From: Haemaphysalis longicornis | Taxonomy: Eukaryota; Arthropoda; Arachnida; Ixodida; Ixodidae | Length of the DNA stretch: 64,000 nucleotides | Direction of reading: 5' to 3' | Assembly (NCBI GenBank): GCA_013339765.2 | Contig: JABSTR010001168.1 | Coordinates: forward strand, 56,743-120,742 | Shown here: positions 33,561-44,262 of the stretch, piece by piece | Numbering within the stretch: position 1 is the stretch's first letter | Layout of the letters: each line of letters starts with the position of its first letter | The notes under the pieces: model-generated | What the model was told of the DNA's origin: nothing | Seen by the model: only the letters and a program-made list of their open reading frames with translations | Databases searched by the model: none | Translations under genes and position numbers: made by a program

Positions 33561-33966
33561 CTACCGAAACCAGGCGCATGCTGGCGGGCGCGCTCATAAA
33601 ATACAAAAAAAAAAAAAAAACGAGAAAAGAGCTTTATCAGTTTCGCAAGCGACCTTGGTCTGTGGCAGGCGCAAGGAGCGAGAGGTGCCCGGGTACCCGG
33701 TGGGCGATACCCCTCGTTAGCGGATGCGCAAGCGATAGGCAGCACGCCGCTGAAGTAAATAAAAAAAATAAAAAGAAGAGCCATCGGCGCAAGAAAAAAA
33801 TTTGACGCATTTCCGAAGTGTGGCAGCACATGCCAAGCAAGAGAAGTTGGCGAAAAAGGCGCGCTTTTTAAAAAAACAAGCAATGCCGTACATGTACGTC
33901 ATTGACCATTTTTAAAGTGTTTGCCGATGCCGTACTTGTACGGCCGTGACCCTCAAAGGGTTAAAC
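33560..33966 (-). mobile_element. Fragment of a TTAA-type element, related to 44.92 kb
   Basis: The right end reads GACCCTCAAAGGGTTAA. Going inwards, the sequence (GGCCGTACAAGTACGGC palindrome, then CGCGCTTTTT, CGAAGTGTGGCAGCACATGC and others) is the diverged reverse complement of 44922-45420. The opposite terminus was not found, so this is a one-ended fragment. Confidence 0.65.
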
Positions 33967-34540
33967 AAGTCACTGGGTGTAGAGCGCCCGAATCCTGTCT
34001 TTGACCGGCTTGTTTAGCGAAATGTCCAGCGGCTACAGTCGCGAGGTCATGCCACCGGGAATCACAAGGTCAGCGTTGCAAGCGGCGAGCTTGTCCTTGA
34101 TGCGCTCGTCGAGGTGACACCTGAGCGCGCCCAGAACAAGCATTGCGCGCAGGCCCAAGCTTGCGTTGGGTCGCTTCTGCCACCCCTTCTCGTTTGCGCG
34201 CACAATCACGCCACTGGTGAACACGATTCCTTTCGGGAGTGTCTTGCATTTAAAATGAAGTAGAGAGAGGTTTGTGCCGTCCGCAGTGCAGCAAAGCATT
34301 GCCGTCACTATCATTTTTTCGTGGCCAGAGGACAGCACGCAAACTTGCTTGGCACCTTTCTTCTCCATCGTTGTGGTGGCGGGCATGTTGTAGTATAGCG
34401 GCATTTGACTCGCGTTGCCGATTTGCCCAAGCAGGTAGTTGTTCTTTCGGCGCAAATTCAAGACGTGCCAGTGCAGTGTGGCGGCCAATCTGCCGAACCA
34501 GTGGTGTAGCGCTTACCGACGACAACGATGAAGGACCGAT

Positions 34541-34865
34541 GGCGATGGTCGAGTGGTAAAACACTCGTCTCGTAAGCGGGAGGTACCAGGTTCGAATCCT
34601 GGGCCGCCGGATGCCCACCGGTTTCTTTAGAGGGTCCCCGCAGCGTGGCTCGTCTCGACGGTGTGACCAGCGCTTGCAGCTTGACCACAAGCAGCCATGG
34701 GAGGCCATGTGGCAGGTCTCTCGAACAGGACCGCTGGGCAGCCACCAGTTCAAAGGGTACAAGCGCCCCCGGTCTCGGTGGGGGATGAAGGGCTGCGGCA
34801 GATGTGGTAGGTTCCTTTGGAGGCGCTGGTCACCCACCAGAATAAAAATGGGGACGGGCGCCCCC
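34541..34865 (+). mobile_element. tRNA-derived SINE of a second family
   Basis: An A box (TGGTCGAGTGG, 34546-34556) and a B box (GGTTCGAATCC, 34589-34599) are correctly spaced. A CTCGTAA seven-base loop sits in a five-pair stem, as in a threonine (CGU) tRNA anticodon arm. The D arm cannot pair well, and the 3' side runs into a body without a CCA or terminator. So this is a SINE head and not a working tRNA. The body ends about 34865 near a short GGGGGATCC repeat. Confidence 0.6.
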
Positions 34866-34969
34866 GTACGGGGGATCCAGTGTTACGGATCCCCCGTAAA
34901 TACGGTAATAGTGGCCCAAGGATTGGCCCTGTGGGTTTTCATTACTACCGGCTTACTTTAACAATCACC

Positions 34970-35200
34970 TAACTGGACATGTTGAAAATGCCCAGAAAAG
35001 TAATCTTTGGAAAAGACATGATAAGGACCCCTAAAACCGAAATCATTTAATTTACTCTCTAATATGCCGTGGTCTGTTGTGTCGAATGCTTTTTGCAAGC
35101 ACCAGGTCGTTTTTATCCATTTCACTGCACATCGAAATGTTCAAGTAGAGGACCAGTGCTTGACCCTCTGCGAAACCCAGACTGATGAGAGCTGAGAGAT
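34970..35200 (-). pseudogene. LINE reverse transcriptase fragment
   Basis: On the - strand, with one frame change, the sequence reads KAFDTTDHGILESKLNDFGF and RGPYHVFSKDYFSGHFQHVQ. This corresponds to the SKAFDTVDHxILLxKLxxYG region of CR1/L2/Jockey-type RTs. Upstream and downstream parts were not recognised, so it is a short relic. Confidence 0.6.
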
Positions 35201-35548
35201 CATACGATCTCCTCGGCACATGCGGGCAATATTTTTAAAGCAAGAGCTTTCTTTGTCCTGTAGACCGGTTGGTGGACCGAAAAGCTCTGATAACACACAG
35301 CGCATGCGTGAAAGCAGGCTTTCATTGTGTCCAAACAGTAACTTGAAAATCGCGAAAAAGGAACGGTGTGCGCATCGATCATGAAGAAGAAGTACAATAG
35401 TTCACCCTTATCTCGTAAACCACGTTCGCAGATACATTTGCTTAGTGCGCGAAGTATCGTCGCACGGGTTTTTGGGTCTTTGAGGGTTTGACGACCGATT
35501 AGATGCACTTTTAGCAAAGATATACCGGATGGGTGGGGCTTCGATATA

Positions 35549-35949
35549 CCGTATTTTCGTGCTTATAACCCGCCCCTGCATATAACCTGCACCCCCACTT
35601 TCCGTATTGCCCGCATACTTTATACACGATAAAAGGATGGACCAAAGCTTCTACTCAAGCAAAATTACACATTTTTTTATGCAAAAGAAGTTGCCAGCTG
35701 ACTATGTAACTAGATTACTTGCCGCATACTTTTTTCAGGTTGGTATTCTGTTGGCTGTGTGTGCAAAATAAGCATTGTCAGTGAAATAGCAGTGGCTTAC
35801 TTGGTTTACTGCTGTAGGGGCATCACGGCCCAGCGCACATTGTGGTGAAGAAGCTGCACCAAAGGAAATACCTCGTGTATAATCCGCACCTCTGCTGCAC
35901 CCCTGAAATTTTCTCATTTTTGGTGTGGGTTATACACGCGGAAATACGG
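35549..35949. mobile_element. Pogo-type MITE, 401 bp, TA target
   Basis: The left terminus CCGTATTTTCGTGCTTATAA and the inverted right terminus (reverse complement CCGTATTTCCGCGTGTATAA) share CCGTATTT...TATAACCC. TA flanks both ends (35547-35548 and 35950-35951). It has no coding capacity. Its ends resemble the elements at 48916 and 54132. Confidence 0.8.
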
Positions 35950-36116
35950 TAGTCGTAAACGTTCGAAACTCATGAACTGCTGGCGCTTGTCATACATTTC
36001 TCTGTTGTTTAGCGCAAAGAAAACTGCAGGTACGTTTGAGGGAAAATATACGTAATTAACCGGCAGTGCCCGCATTCATTTAGTTAAATACGCTCGTTGG
36101 GTTGGCTGTTACGATA

Positions 36117-36989
36117 CACTCAAACCCAGCTATAGCGAACTGCAATATGCGCCACGAGTAGTTCGATATAGGCGAACCAGCCTATAACGAGTTTATTGTT
36201 ACGAGTTCGCAATACGCAGGAATCCCCCCACCATCCCCGCATGCAGAAATGAACAAAATAAAGTATGTTATTATCATACTGAAACCAATCGATTTATTGC
36301 AAATAATAAGGCTACTTTCCGCCTTAACTGCCTACTTACAGAAAAAAAAGCGGTGATTTTTGTTTTCCCTTTCGTTTCGGCAGCATCAACTAGTGCAGCA
36401 TTCTTAGCACGAGACATTGTTTGCACCAGTTCGAGTCCTTGTTCTTCAATATCGAAGAAATATTGTCGGAGGACATCAGCTGCTGGAAGCACTTCATTAA
36501 GCATCGGACAGCTTTCACACGCAACATCCTCTACCTCCTCGGTGCTTTTCATCAGCATTACGACGGTGCTGCTCACGGTGTCCGCGTCTGAGGGGCTTAC
36601 AGTGACGGCAACGTCGTCCTCGACACTCAGGAGATCTTCCAAGGACACTCCTTTCGGCACAGAATCGGGAAGGTTGGCGAGCGGCCGTCTTGGTCCGGAC
36701 TCACTGACTGGGCGGATTCTGTCGTGAGTTCCGTGCGTCGGAAACAGTTACGAAAGTGTCGGGCGCCATGTCGTTCCATACGAGGTGCAATGTCTCAGTC
36801 GCGGCCTTTGCTCAGTGGTCGCGCCCAAACAACATAGACCTTGCATTCTAGGCACGCCGAGTTCGATATATCAGATGTGAAGTTCGTTATAAGGAATGTG
36901 TTTCGCCTGTATTCCCGTAACTGATTTATTTTTGTTCGATATATAGCATAATTCGCTCTATCCGGGTTTGTTATAGTCGGGTTTGACTG
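36117..36989 (-). mobile_element. Tigger/pogo element with internal deletion, 873 bp
   Basis: Termini are CACTCAAACCCAGCTATAG and the inverted CAGTCAAACCCGACTATAAC, each next to TA. A 128-codon - strand frame (36660-36274) encodes an acidic region with SLEDLLSVEDD and a C-terminal ALVDAAETKGKTKITAFF. It looks like the tail of a Tigger-type transposase (KQTKITDFF-like end). The DDE core and HTH are missing, so it is an internally deleted, non-autonomous copy. Confidence 0.75.
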
Positions 36990-37284
36990 TAGTAAGTGAA
37001 AAAAGTGGCAGTGCAACGCCGGCACGTGCGGGAGAAAAAGCAAGCACAAAAAGGACAGAACTCCCGCTGGCGCAGTTTCAGGCAGGAAGCGCGTACACTG
37101 CTAAGGCGAAAAGTTTGAAATGCGTTGGACAAACCTCTGTTGGACAAACATCAGGAGAGAAATGAGACAGGGCGGCGAAGAGCGTGATGGGTGGTAAGCG
37201 TGAGCGGATAACGGTGCCCACTGCTCTGCACTTCCGACAGCTTTCACGTTGGGTGGAACGGCTTTAATTTTTTTGGTTTGGGGT

Positions 37285-37500
37285 GTTTTAATGCATTGCT
37301 GAGGTGTGCCGTAGTGGAGCTCCCCGGATTAATTTCGACGACCTGGGGATGCGTGCCGAGATCTCGACACACGGTGTTTCCGCTTTTCACCTCCAGAAAA
37401 GCAGGCACCGCAGCACCTTCAACTCCATAGCACAGTGCCGTAGCCTCTAAGCTACTGAAGACGGGTGCTTTGCCCCTGGGGGTGTCCAGCAGAGCGGGTT
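37285..37500 (-). mobile_element. Ruka-related SINE body, diverged
   Basis: On the - strand, GGTGAAAAGCGGAAACACCG, then GAGATCTCGGCACGC and CCCCAGGTCGTCGAAATTAA with TCCGGGGAGCTCCACTACGG, follow the Ruka body order. The tRNA head is not recognisable. The copy is old or belongs to a sister family. Confidence 0.5.
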
Positions 37501-37786
37501 GGGAACAGTACCTGCACGTTAGCAGTCTGTACAGCTCAGTTCTCACTTTTTGTACAGTTCACCCGGACCTGAGCAGTCGCTGGTGTAGGTGGCCTGACGC
37601 GGCTAATTTAGGGCCACAATTGAACGGCTTACCACATTACTAGAGAAGGCAAACGTGTCGGGGGGCGGCACAAAGCTAGGTGGGCAGATGAGTTTGCGGG
37701 GATGAAAATGGCGCAGTGAGCACTCTGCAGCGGGCGTAGACGGACCTGGGCATGCTCAGCTGACTGTGCGTGCCTGCCTTGCGCAG

Positions 37787-37926
37787 ACCCAGGGGGGCCT
37801 GCTGCGGATGTTTCCCCTGGGCCAGTCGACCAAGGTGGCCAACATCGAGCCCCTGTTTGACCGCATGCTCTTCTTCTGGTCCGACCGCCGCAACCCGCAC
37901 GAGGTGCTGCCCGCCTACGCCGTCAG
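37787..37926 (+). CDS. EGLN: EGLN exon 4 of window: second iron His
   Basis: The exon encodes TQGGLLRMFPLGQSTKVANI, FDRMLFFWSDRRNPHEVLPA and YAV, plus the first two bases of the next codon. The FFWSDRRNPHEV block is nearly invariant in PHD enzymes; its His (37898-37900) is the third Fe(II) ligand (His374 in human PHD2). The acceptor is ttgcgcag and the donor gtcag|gtgaga. The codon split by the following intron (AG|G) encodes the Arg that binds the 5-carboxylate of 2-oxoglutarate (Arg383 in human PHD2). Confidence 0.97.
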
Positions 37927-40484
37927 GTGAGAAGAGCGGCTGCGTTTTGCCAGCTTGGAAACCACTTTTTTCCGAAATGAGTTGCAGGAACAAGCGGACC
38001 TAAATGCGGCACTGTCGAAGCTGTAATGTCACATGTTCGACATGTCAGCTGGGGTGCAGAGTTGCAGAGGAAGAAAACCAGACGAGCCACGACAGATGCA
38101 GGCGCATCACTTGTAGGGGGCATTGCATAAGGGCTGGGCTGGCTGGAAGGTCACACGGAAGGCCACTGCTACACGGGGGGGAAAATGAGGCCGAAAAAGT
38201 GGGCGGGCAATTTGCTACGGGTGGGCACTGTCGGTGGGACGATTGAGAGGGCTGCAGAAAAACTTGTGCAGCAAGCAAAGGCTGGCGATTTGAGAGGATG
38301 ATATGCTTGTGTCATATGAATATGAGGAATGAATGAGCCTAGAGTTTATTCAAGGAAACCACACGAATTTGCTACACGACTTGTCTAAACAAACAACAAA
38401 AAGTAACAACCAACGGAGCAGTAGATATGTTGTCAAACTATCAGCAGTGTTCCCTCCTTCCTCATCCTTTTCTTCTTCTCCATCAAAAATACAACTTTGT
38501 TCAGGTTTCAAAGAAGTCGCCTTTCGAGAAGCGCAAAAAAATGGGGAAATCATTGTGCTACAGTGCTGCCTAATATAGGCAGGGGTGGCGTGATATGGAG
38601 CAGCACTAAAAACTTGGTTACCATTGTGCTTGTTAAATGCACACTAGCACTCAAATGGAACCCCAGAACAACTTGCCCCCCCATGCTTAGTGGCAGCCAG
38701 TCACACAAATAAGATCGCAGTCGCACAATCGTGGTTCGAGAGTCACTACTGCCCCTAGTTATCTGTTTGAATCATCTTAAACAGCGCGAAAGGATCAGCA
38801 CACAGGGCGGGCATTGTCTTCCTGCCTCGTCTCGTCCTTTTCCCGACCAGCTGGCCCAAATTTCCCTCTTGCTATTTGTGAGAAGTTTGCAATGACGCTG
38901 GTATCGTTGTTATCGGTGTGTTCAACGAACCACACATGTATTTTGTGCCCATGACCTGTCCAGTGCCTGTGACGGCAATAACTGTAATTGTCTTTTTTTG
39001 ACCACGGTACGCACATAAAAGTGGCGGCCCTTTGCTGTGTCTTGCTCAGGTGTACGCAACAGTGTGGTGTGAAAAAACTCTTCAGCCCCATGGCAAGTGA
39101 AGGCTTGGGTTTGGCCTAGTTGGCTACACATCACTTGAAAGAACAGCGCAAGGAAAAAGACAGTGCTGTTCTTTCAAGTGAGGAATCATGAAAGGGCCAG
39201 GGAAAAAACACGGACTGAGTGAGCATGTATCTACGTAGCGCCTGAATAGCAAAAGGGCCAGTCAACTTTTGTTGGTGAGAGTCAAGTGCACTGGAGGGGG
39301 AAAATGACTGGAAGTAGCCAAAGGAGCAGAAGAAACGAAATAAAGAACAGTGCCCTTGCACCTGCCAAGCAGAGCTCACTTCCTAGCCAATCGGCAGAAT
39401 GAAACTTGGGAGCACAAACTTTCCATTTCCCGCACACGTGTTCATTTTACTGTCTGTGTAACACACCGGCCCAATCAGGATAGCGGACATGTCGCAGTGG
39501 ACCGTTTGATGTCCATGTTTCAACCTCCCACCAGCACAACAGACGTTGCCAGTGTTTCGTGCATGCTTAGACGTGAAAGAAATGTCGCTCTCGAAGCCTG
39601 CCAAACTGGACGAGAAGTATTGGCGCTCCAGGCCGGCAGGAATTCACGGCTACTTGCCTAAGTGGAACTGCCGGCAGCAATCCATGGGGCGTCCATCATT
39701 TTGTGTTTCTGTTGATTCTCTGCAATCATTTGGTAACGCTGCTATCAGCCGATTGCGCAACTTGCGAAAGAGGCATCTGCAGTGGGTCTGTGCCTTGCAG
39801 TAAAAAACAAGCCAAGCTCACCTGTAATGCTTGAAAGATGAGAAAACTTCAGTGCAGCCTCACGAGGGATGCCACAGTCGTTTGCGGCGCCATTTTGTGG
39901 CCCTCCAAGGCCTGTTTTCTTGCCTGTTTGTGCACAGTGTGTGTCTGTTAAGCATCCTTTCAGCTTGCCCTGCCATTATATTCCCTATTTCTACTCGTCA
40001 CTCTGTGAATGCCTACAAGGGCCGCGACGACAAAATACAAGCTTGGTTTGTTAAGAAGACTGCTGTGTTGTGATAACGACAACGCCAGCTTCATCGCACA
40101 CTTGACACAATTAACGGAGACATTAATGAAAGCATGCAAGGCTGTGGAAGTGAAAACACTCGCATGTTCGAGATTTGGGCGCATGCGTAAGATGGTCAAA
40201 ATTAATCCTGTGTAGTCAATCATTGGAGCAGTGGAGACTTGATAGCCTTCTTCTGGCAGTTTCACCATGACGTCACGGAATGTGTGATTGGAGGCCACGG
40301 CCAAGAAATGCAGCTGGGCTTTGGTTCCTATGCATCGTATCACTTGACTGCTAGCATGCAGTCAACACATGATGGCCATATTTTGAAGTGCTGGCCCTTA
40401 GTACGTCACTCTCGCCCTTATTATGCCACTGTGGCGGAACATTTCTTGCATTTATTTGGTAAAAAAGGAAAACATCCTCCGTAG
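37927..40484. other. EGLN intron between exons 4 and 5, small repeats only
   Basis: No gene is recognised. A perfect 16-bp inverted repeat (CACTTGAAAGAACAGC at 39132-39147, complement at 39165-39180) forms a hairpin with a 17-base loop. A diverged Ruka-like body tail is at about 40139-40225. A word resembling the TIR of the 17.4-kb family (ACAAAATACAAGCTTGG) lies near 40031. Short open frames have no family motifs. Confidence 0.55.
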
Positions 40485-40808
40485 CTGTGAAGAAAAGTTT
40501 GACATCCACCTAAATGCAGCCATACGGCTACAACGGAAAGCTATACAGCTTTCTCAGAAACTTCGCAGTTGAAGAAAAATTCGTCCTGGTCCAGGATTTG
40601 TTGATCAATTCGCTTTCGCACTATTAACGACTAGCCTCCTGGTTAGCGCAGTTGGTAGAGCGACTGCTCCGGTTAAGCAGTGGTCCCGGGTTCGAATGCT
40701 GGACCAGGACGAATTTTTCTTCAACTGCAAAGTTTCTGAGAAAGCTGTATAGCTTTCCGTTGTAGCCGTATGGCCGCATTTAGGTGGATGTCAAACTTTC
40801 CTTCACAG
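40485..40808. repeat. 110-bp near-perfect palindrome arms around a tRNA-like sequence
   Basis: Bases 40485-40594 and 40699-40808 are reverse complements with 3 mismatches in 110. The 104-base spacer holds most of a tRNA-like sequence whose 3' acceptor side lies in the right arm. The structure would form a very stable hairpin in DNA or pre-mRNA, ending 144 bases before EGLN exon 5. I do not know a named element with this exact layout; a foldback transposon is likely. Confidence 0.85.
40637..40709 (+). tRNA. tRNA-like sequence (probably SINE or foldback derived, not a working tRNA)
   Basis: Seventy-three bases begin TCCTGGT and end ACCAGGA, which pair perfectly as a 7-bp acceptor. The D arm (TAGCGCAGTTGGTAGAGC) and a CTGCT/AGCAG anticodon stem are good. 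The B box is GGTTCGAATGC, with one change from consensus. The seven-base loop CCGGTTA lacks the U33 of true tRNAs, and the T stem is poor. It therefore looks like a tRNA relic captured by a mobile element. Confidence 0.5.
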
Positions 40809-40952
40809 AATCTTACTCCACCTTGGGTATTTCCCCTAAACCTGGCCGATCAAGGCCAATTCCATCGAACTGGGCGAGGTTGTATTCTCTCTTCATGGCG
40901 CCTTTAAATTTCTTAACCCCTTGCTCTTTTTTAATGCTTCTGTCGCACGCAG

Positions 40953-41023
40953 GTTTGCCATCACAGTGTGGTACTTTGATGCAGAGGAGCGGAAGAACGC
41001 ACTGCAGAAGTTCCAGGCTGGAC
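40953..41023 (+). CDS. EGLN: EGLN exon 5 of window: end of the catalytic core
   Basis: The exon completes the split Arg codon (AG + G) and encodes FAITVWYFDAEERKNALQKF and QAG, then one base of the next codon. The block matches vertebrate RYAITVWYFDADERARAK, the last core strand and following helix. The acceptor is cgcacgcag and the donor gctggac|gtaagc. The exon is 71 bases, starting in phase 2 and ending in phase 1. Confidence 0.96.
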
Positions 41024-41103
41024 GTAAGCTGGGCACGGGGGGGGGACTGCTGTTTGTGAGAGCATTTCAGAGCGGTAGCTGGGAGGCATTTATCGTGTTG
41101 TAA

Positions 41104-43871
41104 GGGGAGACGTGGCTTTCAAAATCAACTTTTTTATTTCCTTGTAGATTTCGATGAAAATTGGCACAGCAACTGAAAACGCTTCTGTGATAACACCATA
41201 AAAATTTCAAAGTAATATTCAACGTCTTTACACGAGGCGCAGGCCCGCTTCGCCAAGGCGGGAGCCCCAGAGCTACAGCCAATCCGTATCCAGTTGAAAT
41301 TGCATGAATGTGCTCCGCTGCTGGCGCGGTGCTGTCATGTATGCGTTGTGAGCAGCTGTCCTTGCCATTTTCCTTCTACCATTCTTCATAGCCAGAGCGA
41401 AAATCATGTTTGCCCGTTCGGTCTTGAAGCCTAGTCATCCTATCTTAGTCGCGACGCGCGGTCTTGCCTGCCAAGGTCAGTAGCTGCCGTGCCCTGTCAG
41501 AGGATAAGATAACGGCGCTGTTCCTGCCACAAGCGAGAGGGGCTTCCCACGGCCTAGCAGCTATCTGCAAGTAATCAGCTCGGTGGACACGGCCTTGTTG
41601 TACAGCGATACGTTTTGGCCTGCATATCTTCACCCCCCTCCGTAACGCGTTCTTTGGGTGGTGAAAAACAGATAACCATTGGTATGTTTGTTATCCGAAT
41701 AAACATGAGTTATTGCGCGTCTAAAACATTTTATTTTTTAATTTTTCTTTCTGTTCCGCTTGAGTGGCTTATAAAACACGATAGAAAACTTGTTCGCAGT
41801 GCTTTGCATTCCCACTTTGCATTCCCAAATGAATGGACAGTCTTAGAATTTTTTTTACGACGCAATGTTTTTTAGTTTTCATTTTTTTAGAGGTTAATGT
41901 ACAACAGGCATGTCGACTGTGAACGACTAGTTGAATAAAAATATTACAATAAACAAATCTGGAAAACCAAGAGTGTCACGACCTGAACTGTTCATCAAGG
42001 AATGTAATGCAAAAAACGGAATCAAAATAGACCCAGCGGTCACGAAGAAATCACACAAAGAAATCACAGCGGTCACAAAGAAAGTACAAGCGACAGAGGT
42101 GGCAAAAAAAACTCTTTGAGAAAACGGTTTCCAAAGTTGCAACATAGGTTTCACTTATAAAAAGTCTTTTCGTGTCCTTTTGAACATTGGGCTTTTCGAA
42201 GGCCTTGCCTTGAAATTGAAGTGCCTTTTGCAGCCTTTCTCTTTCCACGTAACATTTTCAGCTCCTCTGTGCTGAAAATGATGCTGAAAAAAAAACATAG
42301 CCCAGTTTGCAGACACAATGGAGGGGGAGATAGTTTTCAATGGGCTTTCAATGCAAAGAAGGTTAGCTGGTTGGCTGTATCGCACTGGACAACTTCCCTT
42401 TGCAGTGTTGTCACCATGGCAACAAGTGAAGTACTCTTTTTTTGTTTTACTTAAATTTGAAAATGACTCTTTGCTTCTTTTATGTTTTATAATCTTGCCT
42501 GGAGCAGCAACTTAGTATTCATACAGGCACGTGTTCATTGCCAAAAGTGTGCATACCACAAGGATGCAAATGAGCTACTTTGAAGCTTGGTATAATATTC
42601 TGCATAACTCCAGCTTCAATGAAGAGCTCTTTTTTTTACTACTTTTTGCATTAAAGGCATCCAATATTTCTCGCAGCACAGCCAGTATGCCCTAAGCCAT
42701 AGATGTATGCATCGGTATCAATAATTTCCCTAAAAAATTCACTGTTAAATGCTGCGACAGAAAGGTAAATTTTTAACGCAGAGAACATATTTTTATTCCT
42801 ATATTCCTAACTCAGACTTGTTCGCATGATTATTAGAAGTGCACGGGAAACGTGCAAGAAAGGCGATATGGCTCGCACGTATCGCAGTGCACGCTTACCG
42901 CGGCATATTGTACTTTGGATTATCCCTGATATGGCTGGTCAGGTCGCTTTTAAGATTAAACCTAACGTTGCAGGCACTAATTACAACTACTGGTGTTCAA
43001 TCGTAACCGGTGGTGCAGTCATGTGATGCGCCAATGTGCAGCGGCTATGCCGTGCGCGCCGCAGCATTTGACGCGTCGACCGTTTCTTTCCCAAGGGTGG
43101 CGAGCCCACAGTCAAACATAGCAATAACTAAGCGTGTAAACATCGCTACTCCGACTAAAAGTTCACTTCGCGAACTGCTTTCGCAAGTGTGCACATTGCG
43201 TGTCACTTTTCGGGGTCTGGCGACGGTAGAGTCACGCGCACCACGAAGTGTTCGATGACCTCCGCCTTTCGAGCCGCACATCTTCCTGTAATCTGGCTCA
43301 TGATCTCGGGCATTCCCATCGCGACGTCCGTGTTGAATACCACTGACTGAACAGAAACTTGGCCAAGCGAAGCAGGGAAAATGAGCTTAACACACGCAGT
43401 ACGGAGTTCACGCGGCAGCCATCTTGCATTGGTGCCACGACACCCAGTCAGGAGGGTCGTTTTAGTGCACCCTGACTGGAGGGCCAATAGCGCTTCACCA
43501 TCTATTTCTAGCTTCGCTTGTGCGTTGTTTCTTTTCTGCTGTTTGTGCGTTTGCGAATGAATGAATATAAAAGAGACAAGCATAACCGGAAAGATGATCA
43601 CTCAACCGATCTAACGATATCAAAATGGTCGTGCCCGGCGGCACCGTTGCGGAGATACAGCACTACGAAATTGCCGTTTTTTTTTTCGTTTTGCGCTATT
43701 TTGTCATCGCACCTGGCAAAAGTATTTTTTTATGCCACTGTACGACGCTTTTCAGCGGAAAAACTTTGCAGACGCACAGAATAGGAAACATGGAAGCTGA
43801 ATATGTGGCTTTCAAAAAAAATGATGTTTTGGTCATTTTTGCGAAGTTGAAAGCCGCGTCCCCCCCCCCCT
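41104..43871 (-). mobile_element. Large TIR element copy B, both ends present
   Basis: The + strand left end is AGGGGAGACGTGGCTTTCAA. The right end is its inverted counterpart, a GCGGCTTTCAA-type terminus next to a C run at 43860-43871. It matches copy A at 24445-26603 in opposite orientation. About 500 bp near 41235-41735 is extra relative to copy A and may be a later insertion. Short peptides conserved between copies (MGMPEIMSQITGRCAARKAE with VIEHFVVRVTLPSPDP; FIKECNAKNGIKIDPAVTKK) suggest it derives from a coding element. No DDE domain was recognised and the superfamily is unknown. Confidence 0.7.
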
Positions 43872-43972
43872 TAATTTGATTGGGTAATTTTATTTGATGC
43901 CTTTATGCAGAGTAAGCATTGGTGCCAATGACGTCTGGGCCCAATGCATTAAGGGGCACTCGCCGATTAACC

Positions 43973-44262
43973 TTCCAGTGGGGCTTCATGACCCACGGAC
44001 ATGGTGCACCAATACGACATGTTTTACAAATGCATGCAGATGCAGGCGTTCACAATGGCCTCGTTTGCCGTTTTAGAAATATGTGACTTGTGTACTGAAA
44101 TAAATATTGAAAACTTCCACTTTCTAGACAGCTAGCGCCACCTAGTGAAAATTAAAGAAACCAAAATGTGTTTCTTGTTTATTTCTGAGCATTTGTAAAC
44201 ATTTTCATATCGTTACACGATGCTTTTCAAGCCCGTGGGTCATGAAGGGGCAAGTCCCATCA
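43973..44262. repeat. Inverted-repeat unit, about 290 bp
   Basis: GGGCTTCATGACCCACGG near 43981 is inverted as CCGTGGGTCATGAAGGGGC near 44233. The interior is A/T-rich. It looks like a small MITE, but no target duplication was resolved. The sequence from 44340 to 44900 shows no gene; it has CGATTTTTCAAAAACG-like words found in many tick repeats. Confidence 0.5.

Noticed and set aside
40637..40709. Functional tRNA gene
   Set aside because: The acceptor pairs well, but U33 is missing, the T stem is weak and the unit is embedded in a palindrome. It is listed only as tRNA-like.
43203..43601. 132-codon - strand frame as a host gene
   Set aside because: It lies within TIR element B and part of it recurs in copy A, so it belongs to the mobile element.
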